From positions 4,111-68,110 of the forward strand of contig CAZKOB010000002.1 of assembly GCA_964554265.1 (NCBI GenBank): 64,000 nt of DNA, read 5' to 3'. Of this stretch, positions 18,739 to 26,601 are shown one piece after another. The DNA comes from RGIG8745 sp964554265 (GTDB taxonomy: Bacteria; Bacteroidota; Bacteroidia; Bacteroidales; Bacteroidaceae). The position numbers and the translations under genes were made by a program. The stretch's first letter is position 1, and each line of letters starts with the position of its first letter. The notes beneath the pieces were generated by a model. It made no database searches and had not been told where the DNA came from. It saw only the letters and a program-made list of their open reading frames with translations.

Positions 18739-18791
18739 ACAGCAAGATGCCGGTGCGGATAAAGGGAGTCTCTGCACCGGCATCTTGCTGT
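18739..18791. terminator. Bidirectional terminator hairpin
   Basis: A perfect 18-bp inverted repeat, ACAGCAAGATGCCGGTGC (18739-18756) with its complement (18774-18791), lies exactly between the convergent yitT-like and lysO genes. It ends 10 bp before the lysO stop. Confidence 0.85.
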
Positions 18792-18801
18792 ATGTGTGCT
18801 G

Positions 18802-19431
18802 TTATTGGCAGAATAGGCTGATCAACAGCGGAACGCTTATCTCCAGTATGAATCCGTGGAATATGGCGGCAGGCAGCAGCGACTGGCTGTCTGCTTTTGA
18901 AGAAAGAATCAAAGGCAGGCAGACGTCCATTGAACTGATTCCTGCGATAGAGATGGCGGCATTTCCGTTTCCTTTGCGTGTTATGGTTGGGCAGAACAAG
19001 AGGGCGAAGACCTCGCGCATGACATTGGCGAGCAGGGCAATCGTAGCTATTGGGGTTGCCTGTCCTATGCCGACAGTAGCCGATTTCATATCCAGAATCA
19101 AGACGGATGAAAGCGAATAGTATCCGAAACCACTGCCTACGGCCAGAATGTCTGCCAGCTTCTCCTCCTTGAATATCAGCGAGGCGAGTGCTGAAAAGGC
19201 CAGTGTGCCTACTATGGTGAAGAACGGAAGCAGGAGCATGGACCAGTGTAATGAATGAAGAAGGGTGGAAAGGTCGCGCCGTGCTCCCAGTCCTATGCCC
19301 ACTTGCACCATGAGCAAGGAGAGCCCTATTGTCGGGAGAGAGGGAAGAAGCAGTATTTCCGGTACAATGTCCGATACTCCGAAGCAGATGCCGCCGAAGA
19401 AAAAGGACAAGGTGATAAGTGAGTTCTTCAT
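18802..19431 (-). CDS. lysO: LysO-type lysine exporter, C-terminal half (second gene)
   Basis: 209-residue inner-membrane protein with six or more hydrophobic helices. MKNSLITLSFFFGGICFG begins the protein, and the stretch VQVGIGLGARRDL and GSGFGYYSLSSVLIL.....VGIGQATPIATIALLANVMRE correspond to the larger part of E. coli LysO (YbjE, DUF340). In E. coli LysO is one ~300-residue chain that exports lysine; here the N-terminal part is the separate gene just upstream. The start at 19431 is chosen because it forms an ATGA overlap with that gene and begins a hydrophobic helix; the long upstream open frame reads through the other gene out of frame. The two products probably assemble into one exporter. 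Confidence 0.85.
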   Translation of the reverse strand: MKNSLITLSFFFGGICFGVSDIVPEILLLPSLPTIGLSLLMVQVGIGLGARRDLSTLLHSLHWSMLLLPFFTIVGTLAFSALASLIFKEEKLADILAVGSGFGYYSLSSVLILDMKSATVGIGQATPIATIALLANVMREVFALLFCPTITRKGNGNAAISIAGISSMDVCLPLILSSKADSQSLLPAAIFHGFILEISVPLLISLFCQ

Positions 19432-19712
19432 TTTTCGCCTCCCTTCTTTTGGGACGACAAGTGCTTGAATAGAATGACAGCGGCAAAACTTCCTATTATG
19501 CCCAAGATGGAGATGATGAATGCCTCGATGCCGAAGCTTGCCAGATTCTCTATGATAGAGTGATTGCTCCCTATGGATACTCCGAAAATGAAGAGCAGCA
19601 GGAAGATTGTGTAGCGTGTGCTCTTTTCTATGTGGTGGCTTATTGTAGGGATACGACGCAACAAGCATCCTATTCCTATGCCTGTAAGCAATAAAAATAA
19701 TATGCGGAACAT
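19428..19712 (-). CDS. LysO-type lysine exporter, N-terminal half (first gene)
   Basis: 94-residue membrane protein with three hydrophobic helices (about 1-17, 33-52, 62-83), starting MFRILFLLLTGIGIGCLLRR. It matches the first third of LysO/DUF340 proteins. The stop overlaps the start of the second gene by 4 nt (ATGA, 19428-19431), indicating translational coupling and a 1:1 complex. It is preceded by a ~400-nt hairpin-rich leader running from a promoter at 20119, which suggests regulation at the RNA level. The alternative, a decayed single gene, is unlikely because both frames are intact and coupled. Confidence 0.8.
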   Translation of the reverse strand: MFRILFLLLTGIGIGCLLRRIPTISHHIEKSTRYTIFLLLFIFGVSIGSNHSIIENLASFGIEAFIISILGIIGSFAAVILFKHLSSQKKGGEK

Positions 19713-20112
19713 GAAAAGTGGTTGTTTTTCTGATAAGATAAAAGTCCTTTTGTTTTTACGAATGCTTGACTTTCTGTGCCGGCTGAGAATCCCTGCTTCG
19801 GTTGCCCTCCGTCCGGCAGTGTATGATGGAAAATACCATCAGAACGTTTCTTTGGATGTCTGTGGAAGGGGCAATCTGTAGCGGCAGGTAAAATAGTGCC
19901 ACACATGAGATCTGTCTTCCGATGTGTTCGTTCGGAGACATTTATACCTTTCAGTCTTCACGAAAGGATTGGAACGAACAAGGGTGTCCACTTAGATGAA
20001 GCCGCTGAACCAATGGACATGCATCAGGCAGCAAACATGCTTTCCTGCATATTTGCTGCTGAATATAGTATGTGCCGTCCGTGTTAGCATAATGATGATA
20101 GTCTGATTGGTG
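19713..20112 (-). promoter_or_regulatory. Long structured 5' leader of the lysO operon (candidate RNA regulator)
   Basis: About 400 nt lie between the promoter and the first lysO gene. At least three strong hairpins follow one another: GCAGCAAATATGC (20059-20047) with 20040-20028 (13 bp, one U-G); TGTCCA/TGGACA (20019-19985); and TGTTCGTTC/GAACGAACA (19980-19925) enclosing CCTTTC/GAAAGG. Further downstream are GATGG/CCATC and TGCCGG/CCGGCA. I could not match it to the lysine, cobalamin or TPP riboswitch consensus. No Lys-rich leader peptide was found. Confidence 0.5.
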
Positions 20113-20118
20113 TATAGG

Positions 20119-20148
20119 CAAAGTTAGGGCTTTTTTTTCAAGTTCAAA
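20119..20148 (-). promoter_or_regulatory. lysO leader promoter
   Basis: TTTG (20148-20145) and TAACTTTG (20126-20119) on the minus strand are separated by 18 nt, close to the Bacteroidetes consensus. Confidence 0.6.
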
Positions 20149-20190
20149 AATTGTATCTCAAACAAATGTGGGGATAATTTTTCCTACAAC

Positions 20191-20241
20191 AAAAGGCACG
20201 ACAGACAGTCCCGTCAAGAAAGAACTGTCGCCGTGCCTTTT
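20191..20241 (-). terminator. Terminator after the outer-membrane barrel gene
   Basis: AAAAGGCACG (20191-20200) pairs with CGTGCCTTTT (20232-20241), extended inside by a GACAGT/ACTGTC stem. The minus-strand read ends in TTTTGTTG. It separates the barrel gene from the lysO promoter. A smaller GCGGC-TTTTC-GCCGC hairpin is at 20247-20261. Confidence 0.8.
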
Positions 20242-20308
20242 GTTTGCGGCTTTTCGCCGCGTCTATAAAAATTAACGGTATTAGCCTTATGAATTGTGAA
20301 AGAATCGA

Positions 20309-20920
20309 TTAGAACAGATAAGCAACAGAAATCTGGTGAGTGTTGTTCTTCACATCTCCTCCGATGATTTTGCCTGCAACACTGATACTCTCTGTCAATG
20401 CACTATCCATTTCTCCTGTTTTGCCGATGGCGATATTGTAATTATAGCCAATTTGGAGATGCCCGAGAAGCTTGACACCGGCACCTACGTTCCAGCTGAA
20501 TTCTGAAGATTTGAGCGAATAAGACTGGTTAAATATATGTTTGCCTCCGATATTGTAGGAGAACTGCGGACCTGTTGCCACGTAGATTCCTGCAATGCTG
20601 CCGAGGCCGATTGAATATTTCACATTGATAGGTATGTCTATGTATTGCAGTGTTTCAGACTGGCCTTCAACTTCTATTCCCTTGTTGTCATAGAGCAGAG
20701 ACACATCAGCGCCCAATCCGATGATTGGAACTGTAAATTCTGCTGTCGGACCTACGAAGAAACCTGTGCGGCTGTCGATTGCATTTTTTGCTATGTCCTT
20801 GTCGAAACTGACTTTCGAAACATTCAGACCAGCCTTGAGTCCGAATTTGAACTGTGCGTTTGCCGGAGTTGCCATTACCATAGCTACTGCAAACATGATG
20901 ATGCCAAATAATTTTCTCAT
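20309..20920 (-). CDS. PorT-family outer-membrane beta-barrel protein
   Basis: 203-residue protein with a signal peptide, MRKLFGIIMFAVAMVMATPANAQ, cleaved after Ala-Gln. The mature part consists of short alternating strands beginning FKFGLKAGLNVSKVSFD, includes YIDIPINVKYSIG and IGYNYNIAIG, and ends in QISVAYLF with a terminal Phe. These are features of the PorT/outer_membrane_beta-barrel_2 group that is abundant in Bacteroidetes. The start at 20920 is preferred because it begins the signal peptide and lies behind a good promoter; the ATG at 20980 is within the promoter. It is monocistronic with its own terminator. The specific role is unknown. Confidence 0.85.
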   Translation of the reverse strand: MRKLFGIIMFAVAMVMATPANAQFKFGLKAGLNVSKVSFDKDIAKNAIDSRTGFFVGPTAEFTVPIIGLGADVSLLYDNKGIEVEGQSETLQYIDIPINVKYSIGLGSIAGIYVATGPQFSYNIGGKHIFNQSYSLKSSEFSWNVGAGVKLLGHLQIGYNYNIAIGKTGEMDSALTESISVAGKIIGGDVKNNTHQISVAYLF

Positions 20921-20949
20921 TTTTTTCTGTAATTTGTTAAATGATTTGG

Positions 20950-20981
20950 CAAATATATATATTTGTTGGAGACTGGACAAA
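20950..20981 (-). promoter_or_regulatory. Promoter of the barrel gene
   Basis: TTTG (20981-20978), a 20-nt spacer and TATATTTG (20957-20950) on the minus strand match the Bacteroidetes consensus. This supports the start at 20920. Confidence 0.7.
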
Positions 20982-21016
20982 ATTTGTCTTAAAAAAACTG
21001 TTTTTTGTTTATATAT

Positions 21017-22252
21017 TACGCGAGTTCAGTTTAAATTTCCGGTTAAAAAAGGTTCCGGTTGCCCTTGCATTCTTCAATATGTATCTGCCGTGCCTCCGGC
21101 TTGTTGCTGAAAAGGGAATACGCCGTAAGTGTGGTGTAGATGTTCGCAAGGATGTTTGCAGTTGTTTTTTGCCGGTGGGGTTATAGATGACTCTTGTGAT
21201 GCTTATGGTTGTAAGTGGTTGTATTCACAGACTCCTCCGTCGCTTCGCGCCACCTCCCCTAACTTAGGGGAGGAGCCTGGTTACTCAGTGGGTGTAAATG
21301 CTATCATGTTATCAACCAGCAAGTTGGCTTACAGTTGGCTTTTCAGCGAGCAAGGTAACTAAGCTCCTCCCCTAAGTTAGGGGAGGTGGCGCGAAGCGAC
21401 GGAGGAGTCTGTGAAGACAACAGCAAAAACAGCTGACTTTCTTATAGACTTTTCTTCTTTCTTTTTGACACTAACTCCACCTGTCGCAGACGGAACTTTA
21501 TTAACATATTTAAGGTTCATTTACATTCAGCCAATAGCCGAAATTCCGAAGTTTTATTGATAAATGATTGATAATCAATAAAATACTATTTTAGCAAGAT
21601 GATGCAGTTTTAGGTGCAAGAAGCACAGGTTGTAACAAAATAGGATATATTGATAATCAGCGAGTTATGAAATTTCTTACCCAAGATTCTTGTTTTTCGC
21701 CGCCAAAATCCATCTTTGTTTTTCGTGGCATTGAAAAATACGATTTAATCTTTTTAAGAAATAAATTTGCACAACACCTGATTTCAGCCCGAAAAACGGA
21801 CGTTTTCAAACTCGTTCACCCTGAAAATAAATTTTGTGCGCCTTGAAAAATTTTTTACAAGGCACTTTAAAACTATTTTCAAGGTGAATGAAATTTATTT
21901 CCAGCGTACTCTTTTTACGGGCGATTCACGCACAAATGTGAATAAATGTATCTTTTCAAAACAAAAATTACATTATTTTTACATTCTCGGTTCAAGGCCC
22001 GAAAACGGCCTCAGAATCGCGCAAATGGAACTTTGGTAAGGTTTGGCCGATTTTATGCGATTCTACGGAGCCTTGAATTTTAACATTTCAAATTGTCAAA
22101 AAAAACTTGAATTTTATGACAAACAGACGGTGTGACGGTGGGGATGACCAAGCCGGTTTATGAGGATGTCTGCCCTGTTGCAGCCTGACAGTCGGACTGA
22201 CAAATAAGGTCTATATCTGCACTGATTCGTCGCTTAAAACCGAACTTGCGTA
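21017..22252 (+). repeat. Interspersed repeat, copy D (complete, with hairpin module)
   Basis: The copy is bounded by a short inverted end: TACGCGAGTTCAGTTTAA (21017-21034) and the complement of TACGCAAGTTCGGTTTTAAG at 22233-22252. It contains the hairpin module (21224-21415), the TTTCTTCTTTCTTTTTGACAC landmark (about 21447), all core blocks in the common orientation (GGCACTTTAAAA in the middle), the GAATCGC/GCGATTC stem, and the GGTCTATATC right-end variant shared with copy C. It fills most of the 1.4-kb gap between the divergent barrel gene and mraZ. Confidence 0.88.
21224..21415. repeat. Hairpin module M1 (192 bp)
   Basis: The two ends are a 53-bp perfect inverted repeat starting TTCACAGACTCCTCC and ending, at 21415, with its complement. 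Each arm contains CCTAACTTAGG-type palindromes and a GTCGCTTCGCGCCAC block. The 60-70-bp centre is unrelated between copies. It is nested in repeat copy D. Confidence 0.9.
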
Positions 22253-22269
22253 TATTTTGCAAAAATAAT

Positions 22270-22311
22270 TGTGGCAAAATGTGGGGAAATGTGGGGAATT
22301 GCATATATTTG
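22270..22311 (+). promoter_or_regulatory. mraZ promoter with three direct TGTGG repeats (MraZ box)
   Basis: TGTGGC (22270), TGTGGGG (22280) and TGTGGGG (22290) repeat with an exact 10-bp period directly upstream of a -7 box TATATTTG (22304-22311). MraZ of other bacteria binds three or more TGGG-type direct repeats with 10-bp spacing in its own promoter, so this is very probably the autoregulatory site of the whole cluster. The repeats cover the -33 position, consistent with repression. Confidence 0.8.
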
Positions 22312-22360
22312 CATTTTATAGCGCGCGTGTGCGTGCAAAAGAGTTTAGAGTAAGAATTGT

Positions 22361-22810
22361 ATGCGTTTTATAGGAGATTATCCGGCTAAGGCAGATGTCA
22401 AGGGAAGGGTGTTCCTTCCGGTCGCATTTCGTAAAGTTCTGGAGGCAGAAGATGAACAGAAACTCATCCTGCGTACAGATCTTTTTCAGAAATGTCTTGT
22501 ACTTTATCCGGAAAGTCTCTGGAATATGATGCTGGACACTTTGCGTCAACGGCTTAACCGTTGGAACGGAGAACATCAGAATCTCATGCGTCGCTTTGTG
22601 GCAGAGGCAGAAGTGGTGGAGCTTGACGGAGGCGGACGTTTCCTCATATCGAAGCGTAAGCAGACGTATGCCGGCATAAAGCAGAATGTGAGGTTTCTTG
22701 CTGTCGACGACCATATCGAGGTGTGGGATGCAGAAGCCTGCGAAGCCCTGCTCGGTTCGGAGAATGGCATCGCGGATGAACTTCAGGCGGTTATGGCCGA
22801 TATATTTTGA
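22361..22810 (+). CDS. mraZ: MraZ transcriptional regulator
   Basis: 149-residue DNA-binding protein at the head of the division and cell-wall cluster. It has two AbrB-like half-domains: MRFIGDYPAKADVKGRVFLPVAFR (about 1-24) and the second with VELDGGGRFLISKRKQTYAG (about 86-105), giving the duplicated DxxGRxxxP-type fold; the second repeat departs from the usual consensus. Family members form ring oligomers that bind tandem repeats upstream of mraZ; matching 10-bp repeats occur at 22270-22296. rsmH follows after 53 nt. Confidence 0.93.
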   Translation: MRFIGDYPAKADVKGRVFLPVAFRKVLEAEDEQKLILRTDLFQKCLVLYPESLWNMMLDTLRQRLNRWNGEHQNLMRRFVAEAEVVELDGGGRFLISKRKQTYAGIKQNVRFLAVDDHIEVWDAEACEALLGSENGIADELQAVMADIF

Positions 22811-22863
22811 GGAAAAAGGAAAAGTGTCGTTTTTTTGACACGACAAGGCTAACGAATGAAATA

Positions 22864-23784
22864 ATGGAAGAAAATCAGATTACAACATATCATGTCCCCG
22901 TATTGCTTGGGGAGAGTGTGGATGGCATGAACATCGGTCGTGGCGGTGTCTTTGTCGATGTCACGTATGGCGGCGGTGGCCATAGCCGTGAGATTCTGCG
23001 TCGTGCAGATGCCAATGCGCATCTCTACGGTTTCGACCAGGACGAGGATGCAGAAAGGAATGCTGTGAGAGACGACAGCCGTTTCACTTTCGTCAGGAGC
23101 AATTTCAGGTATCTGAAAAACTTTCTGCGTTACTATGGGGTGGAAGCCGTGGATGCTGTGCTTGCAGACCTCGGAGTGTCATCCCATCATTTCGATGATT
23201 CGGAGCGTGGCTTCTCATTCCGTTTTGACGCGGCCCTTGACATGCGGATGAACAGGCGGTCCGGGATGACCGCGGCAGATGTATTGAACGGGTATGACGA
23301 AAACCGTCTTGCCGATGTCTTTTATCTTTACGGCGAATTGAAGAACAGCCGTAAGCTTGCGGCGGCTGTGGCCAAGGCGAGAACGGAAAAAGCGATATTG
23401 ACGACTGGCGATTTTCTTACGGTCATCAAACCTTTTTTTGGCAGAGAACGTGAGAAGAAGGACCTTGCGAAGGTTTTTCAGGCTTTGCGTATAGAAGTGA
23501 ACCATGAGATGGACGCGTTGAAGGAGATGCTTGCCGGAGCGGTGGAGATGCTCAAGCCGGGCGGACGTCTGGTGGTGATTACTTACCATTCGCTTGAAGA
23601 CCGCATCGTGAAAAACCTGATGAAGACCGGCAATTGCGACGGACATGTGGAGAAGGACTTCTATGGGCGGTGTGATTTTCCGCTCCGTCTTCTGAACAAC
23701 AAGGTGATTACACCCGGTGCAGACGAACAGGAGCGCAATCCGAGGTCGAGGAGTGCGAAACTGAGGATAGCGGAGAAATTGTGA
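22864..23784 (+). CDS. rsmH: 16S rRNA m4C1402 methyltransferase
   Basis: SAM-dependent methyltransferase (formerly MraW) modifying C1402 of 16S rRNA, 306 residues from the ATG at 22864 (MEENQITTYHVPVLLGES). Motifs include FVDVTYGGGGHSREIL (SAM loop, about 28-43), the DLGVSSHHFDDSERGFSFRFDAALDMRMN catalytic region (about 105-133), and GGRLVVITYHSLEDRIVKN near the C-terminus. A TTG 57 nt upstream overlapping the mraZ stop is in frame but the ATG gives the family N-terminus. It is the second gene of the dcw cluster. Confidence 0.95.
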   Translation: MEENQITTYHVPVLLGESVDGMNIGRGGVFVDVTYGGGGHSREILRRADANAHLYGFDQDEDAERNAVRDDSRFTFVRSNFRYLKNFLRYYGVEAVDAVLADLGVSSHHFDDSERGFSFRFDAALDMRMNRRSGMTAADVLNGYDENRLADVFYLYGELKNSRKLAAAVAKARTEKAILTTGDFLTVIKPFFGREREKKDLAKVFQALRIEVNHEMDALKEMLAGAVEMLKPGGRLVVITYHSLEDRIVKNLMKTGNCDGHVEKDFYGRCDFPLRLLNNKVITPGADEQERNPRSRSAKLRIAEKL

Positions 23785-23809
23785 AACAAGTGTATGGCAA
23801 GAAAAACTG

Positions 23810-24328
23810 TTGGATATGGATTGGAGAAATGACAAGGAAGCGGATGAGGCGGCTGCGGATGGTTATTCTGAGAATGCGGCAGATGATGTTCATGCCGGCA
23901 CTTCCGAAGAAATGAGCCGCGACGAACAGCTTGAGGTGGCAGACAAGGCAGAAGCTATCGAAGCCATCAAGAAGTTTACGGACGAAGACGATGACGATTT
24001 CGGTGAGTTCTCGTTTAAGTCGATAATAGGAGGCGATATACTTCAGAGCAGGTTTTTCATGAAGCAGATTCTATGGTTCATGCTTGTGGCGGTACTTGCC
24101 GTGATCTATACGGGCAATCGCTATGCCGGTGAGCAGGATATAATCGTCATAGACAGTCTGAAGGGACGGTTGCAGACCGTCAAATACAATGTCCTTACGC
24201 AGTCGAGCGAACTGATGAACCTGAGCAGGCAATCGAACGTGGAGCGTATGCTGAAGCATTCCAAGGACAGTCTGCTGCAGAATCCGACGACTCCGCCGTA
24301 TGTCATATCGGCAGACAGTATAGACTGA
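23810..24328 (+). CDS. ftsL: FtsL-like divisome protein
   Basis: 172-residue bitopic membrane protein in the ftsL position between rsmH and ftsI. An acidic ~85-residue cytoplasmic N-terminus (rich in D/E, including DEDDDDFGEF) precedes one transmembrane helix (ILWFMLVAVLAVIYTG, about 87-102). A periplasmic helical segment follows, with heptad-like spacing (IIVIDSLKGRLQTVKYNVLTQSSEL), typical of FtsL/DivIC coiled coils. Sequence conservation is low in this family, so the call leans on topology and position. ATGs at 23810 and 23816 are equally likely starts. Confidence 0.85.
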   Translation: MDMDWRNDKEADEAAADGYSENAADDVHAGTSEEMSRDEQLEVADKAEAIEAIKKFTDEDDDDFGEFSFKSIIGGDILQSRFFMKQILWFMLVAVLAVIYTGNRYAGEQDIIVIDSLKGRLQTVKYNVLTQSSELMNLSRQSNVERMLKHSKDSLLQNPTTPPYVISADSID

Positions 24329-24396
24329 AATCTGTTGTCGGCAAATATTTTGTGGCGACAGGAAGGATTCCGTTATTTATAAAAGGAGTAAAGAAA

Positions 24397-26571
24397 ATGA
24401 AGTTTGACAAAAAATATATATCCGGACGCTTTACGGGTGTTGTCATCGTAGCATTGCTTGTTTGTGTAGCTATTGTATGGCGTGCTGTGTATACAATGAC
24501 GGTAGAGCATAAACATTGGCAGAAGATAGGTGCTTTGTATGAAAGCGAGAGTAAGCCGTTGAAGCCCATGCGTGGAAACATTCTTTCTGCTGACGGACAG
24601 CTTATGGCGAGTAGTTTGCCTGACTATAAAGTATACATTGACTTTTTGTCGGGAATACCCCGGAAAAGTTCTGATGAGAAGGAGATGGCAGTGCGTGACA
24701 GTTTGATAAGACGTAAAGATTCCGTTTTCCTTTCATATATAGATACGATCAGTCAGGGGTTGAACCGTATATGCCCGAAGCTGACGGTTGCGGAGTACAA
24801 GAAACATCTGGCGAAAGGGCAGGAGAAGCATAGCCGGTACTACGAGGTGTGTCCTCGTCAGGTGCTCAACTACATACAGTTTCATGAACTGATAAAGCTC
24901 CCTTTGTTCAATGAGAAAAACAGGTATGTCAGCGGACTTGTCGTTGAGGAGAGGAACAACCGCAAGAAGCCGTTCGGTTCTCTTGCCAAGCGTACACTTG
25001 GCGAGATGTTTGGCGCCAAGGACTCCGCACGCTCAGGGATAGAGCTTGCGTACGATTCGATTCTTCGTGGAGAAGAAGGGTTGATTCACCGCAAGAAAGT
25101 ATTGTCGAAATATCTGGACATCGTTGACCGTGAGCCGGTCAACGGAATGGATATAGTGACCACAATAGACGTAAGCATGCAGGACATCTGTGAGAGCGCA
25201 CTTCGTGAAAAATTGAAGGAACTGGAAGCTTCGATGGGGGTGGTGGTTCTCATGGAAGTCAAAACCGGTGATGTGAAAGCTATTGTCAATCTGCAGCGTT
25301 ATGACGACGGCGAGTATTACGAGGCGCGTAACTATGCGCTTGCATCGCTTATGGAGCCGGGTTCCACGTTCAAGACAGCATCGATTATGGTGGCTCTCGA
25401 TGATGGGATGATAACAGTGGATGATGTGGTGGATACAGGTTGCGGAGTCTATAATATGTATGGAGCATGGATGCGTGACCACAACTGGGCTACTCGCGGA
25501 GGATACCATGTGATAGACGTTCCGCATACGTTGATGTATTCTTCCAACATCGGAGTGAGCCGTTTGATAGATGAGCATTATCACAGCCATCCGGAGAAGT
25601 TCGTGGAAGGTTTGCGGCGTGTCGGAATCGGAGAACCGTTGAATCTGCCTTTTGTCGGTGCGGCAGAACCAAGAATACGCATGCCGAACAAGGAGAACTG
25701 GTCGAATACCGCCCTTGCGTGGATGTCTATCGGGTATGAGACACAGATACCGCCGATCTCTACGGTTACCTTCTATAATGCCATAGCCAATGGGGGCAAG
25801 ATGGTCCGTCCGCGCTTTGTCAAGGCCGTGCAGAAAGACGGAGAGATAGTGGAAGAGTTTCCGGTTGAAGTAATTAAAGAACAGATTTGCAAGGAGTCAA
25901 CCCTTAAGGACATTCAAGGCATTCTGAAGAGGGTGGTGAATGACAAGGAAGGACTTGGCAAGCGTGCGGGGAATCCTCATTTCCTTGTATCAGGAAAGAC
26001 CGGTACAGCACAAGTGTCGCAGGGTAAAGGCGGATATCGTGCCGGGATGAGAGAATATCTTGTGAGCTTCTGCGGATATTATCCTTCCGAAGATCCACGG
26101 TATTCTTGTATTGTAGCCATACGGAAACCCGGTTATCCTGCTTCCGGAGGCGGCATGGCAGGTCCTGTTTTTGCAAAGATTGCAGCAAGGGTATATTCCA
26201 AGAATGTCAACAATGACATTGCAAATGCCGGTGATTCGCTTTCTGTTTATGTGCCGGAAGTGAAAGCCGGAGATATAGCGGCGGCACGCAGTGTGCTGGA
26301 TGAACTTGGTATCGGTATCAGGAACGGAGAAGGCGGCACATGGGGCAAGGCTGCAAGGGCAGGAAATGCAGTATCCTTCACACCGGTCTCTTGTGATGAC
26401 AAAGTCGTGCCGGACATGGCAGGCATGGGTGCACGCGATGCCGTATACGCGATAGAAAGCCGAGGCCTCAAAGCGAAGGTGAAGGGAGTCGGCAAGGTAA
26501 AGAAGCAAAGCGTGGCTGCAGGAACGAAGGTCGTTGCAGGGCAGACTGTTGTGGTGCATTTGGAAAAATAA
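24397..26571 (+). CDS. ftsI: Division-specific penicillin-binding protein (PBP3/FtsI) with PASTA domain
   Basis: 724-residue septal peptidoglycan transpeptidase. One N-terminal transmembrane helix (about 14-31) is followed by the PBP dimerisation domain (MRGNILSADGQLMASS) and the transpeptidase domain: SxxK as STFK (Ser323, Lys326), SSN (382-384) and KTG (534-536, in SGKTGTAQ). The last ~60 residues (VVPDMAGMGARDAVYAIE to VVVHLEK) form one PASTA domain, as in Bacteroidetes FtsI. The start at 24397 is chosen because AAAAGGAG lies just upstream and the protein then begins MKFDKKY; an ATG at 24352 would add 15 residues. It partners FtsW (30851). Confidence 0.94.
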   Translation: MKFDKKYISGRFTGVVIVALLVCVAIVWRAVYTMTVEHKHWQKIGALYESESKPLKPMRGNILSADGQLMASSLPDYKVYIDFLSGIPRKSSDEKEMAVRDSLIRRKDSVFLSYIDTISQGLNRICPKLTVAEYKKHLAKGQEKHSRYYEVCPRQVLNYIQFHELIKLPLFNEKNRYVSGLVVEERNNRKKPFGSLAKRTLGEMFGAKDSARSGIELAYDSILRGEEGLIHRKKVLSKYLDIVDREPVNGMDIVTTIDVSMQDICESALREKLKELEASMGVVVLMEVKTGDVKAIVNLQRYDDGEYYEARNYALASLMEPGSTFKTASIMVALDDGMITVDDVVDTGCGVYNMYGAWMRDHNWATRGGYHVIDVPHTLMYSSNIGVSRLIDEHYHSHPEKFVEGLRRVGIGEPLNLPFVGAAEPRIRMPNKENWSNTALAWMSIGYETQIPPISTVTFYNAIANGGKMVRPRFVKAVQKDGEIVEEFPVEVIKEQICKESTLKDIQGILKRVVNDKEGLGKRAGNPHFLVSGKTGTAQVSQGKGGYRAGMREYLVSFCGYYPSEDPRYSCIVAIRKPGYPASGGGMAGPVFAKIAARVYSKNVNNDIANAGDSLSVYVPEVKAGDIAAARSVLDELGIGIRNGEGGTWGKAARAGNAVSFTPVSCDDKVVPDMAGMGARDAVYAIESRGLKAKVKGVGKVKKQSVAAGTKVVAGQTVVVHLEK

Positions 26572-26601
26572 GAAAATCAAGTAAAATAAAAAACATAGCT
26601 T

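Noticed and set aside
19713..20112. Lysine, cobalamin or TPP riboswitch, or a tRNA, in the lysO leader
   Set aside because: Only isolated words resemble these (an ACCTGCC, a TTCGTTCCAATCC). The ordered consensus elements are absent.
22807..22863. TTG starts that would lengthen rsmH (22807); similar TTGs for murC (33470) and rodA (46094)
   Set aside because: In each case a nearby ATG gives the family N-terminus, and the TTG overlaps or abuts the preceding stop by chance.
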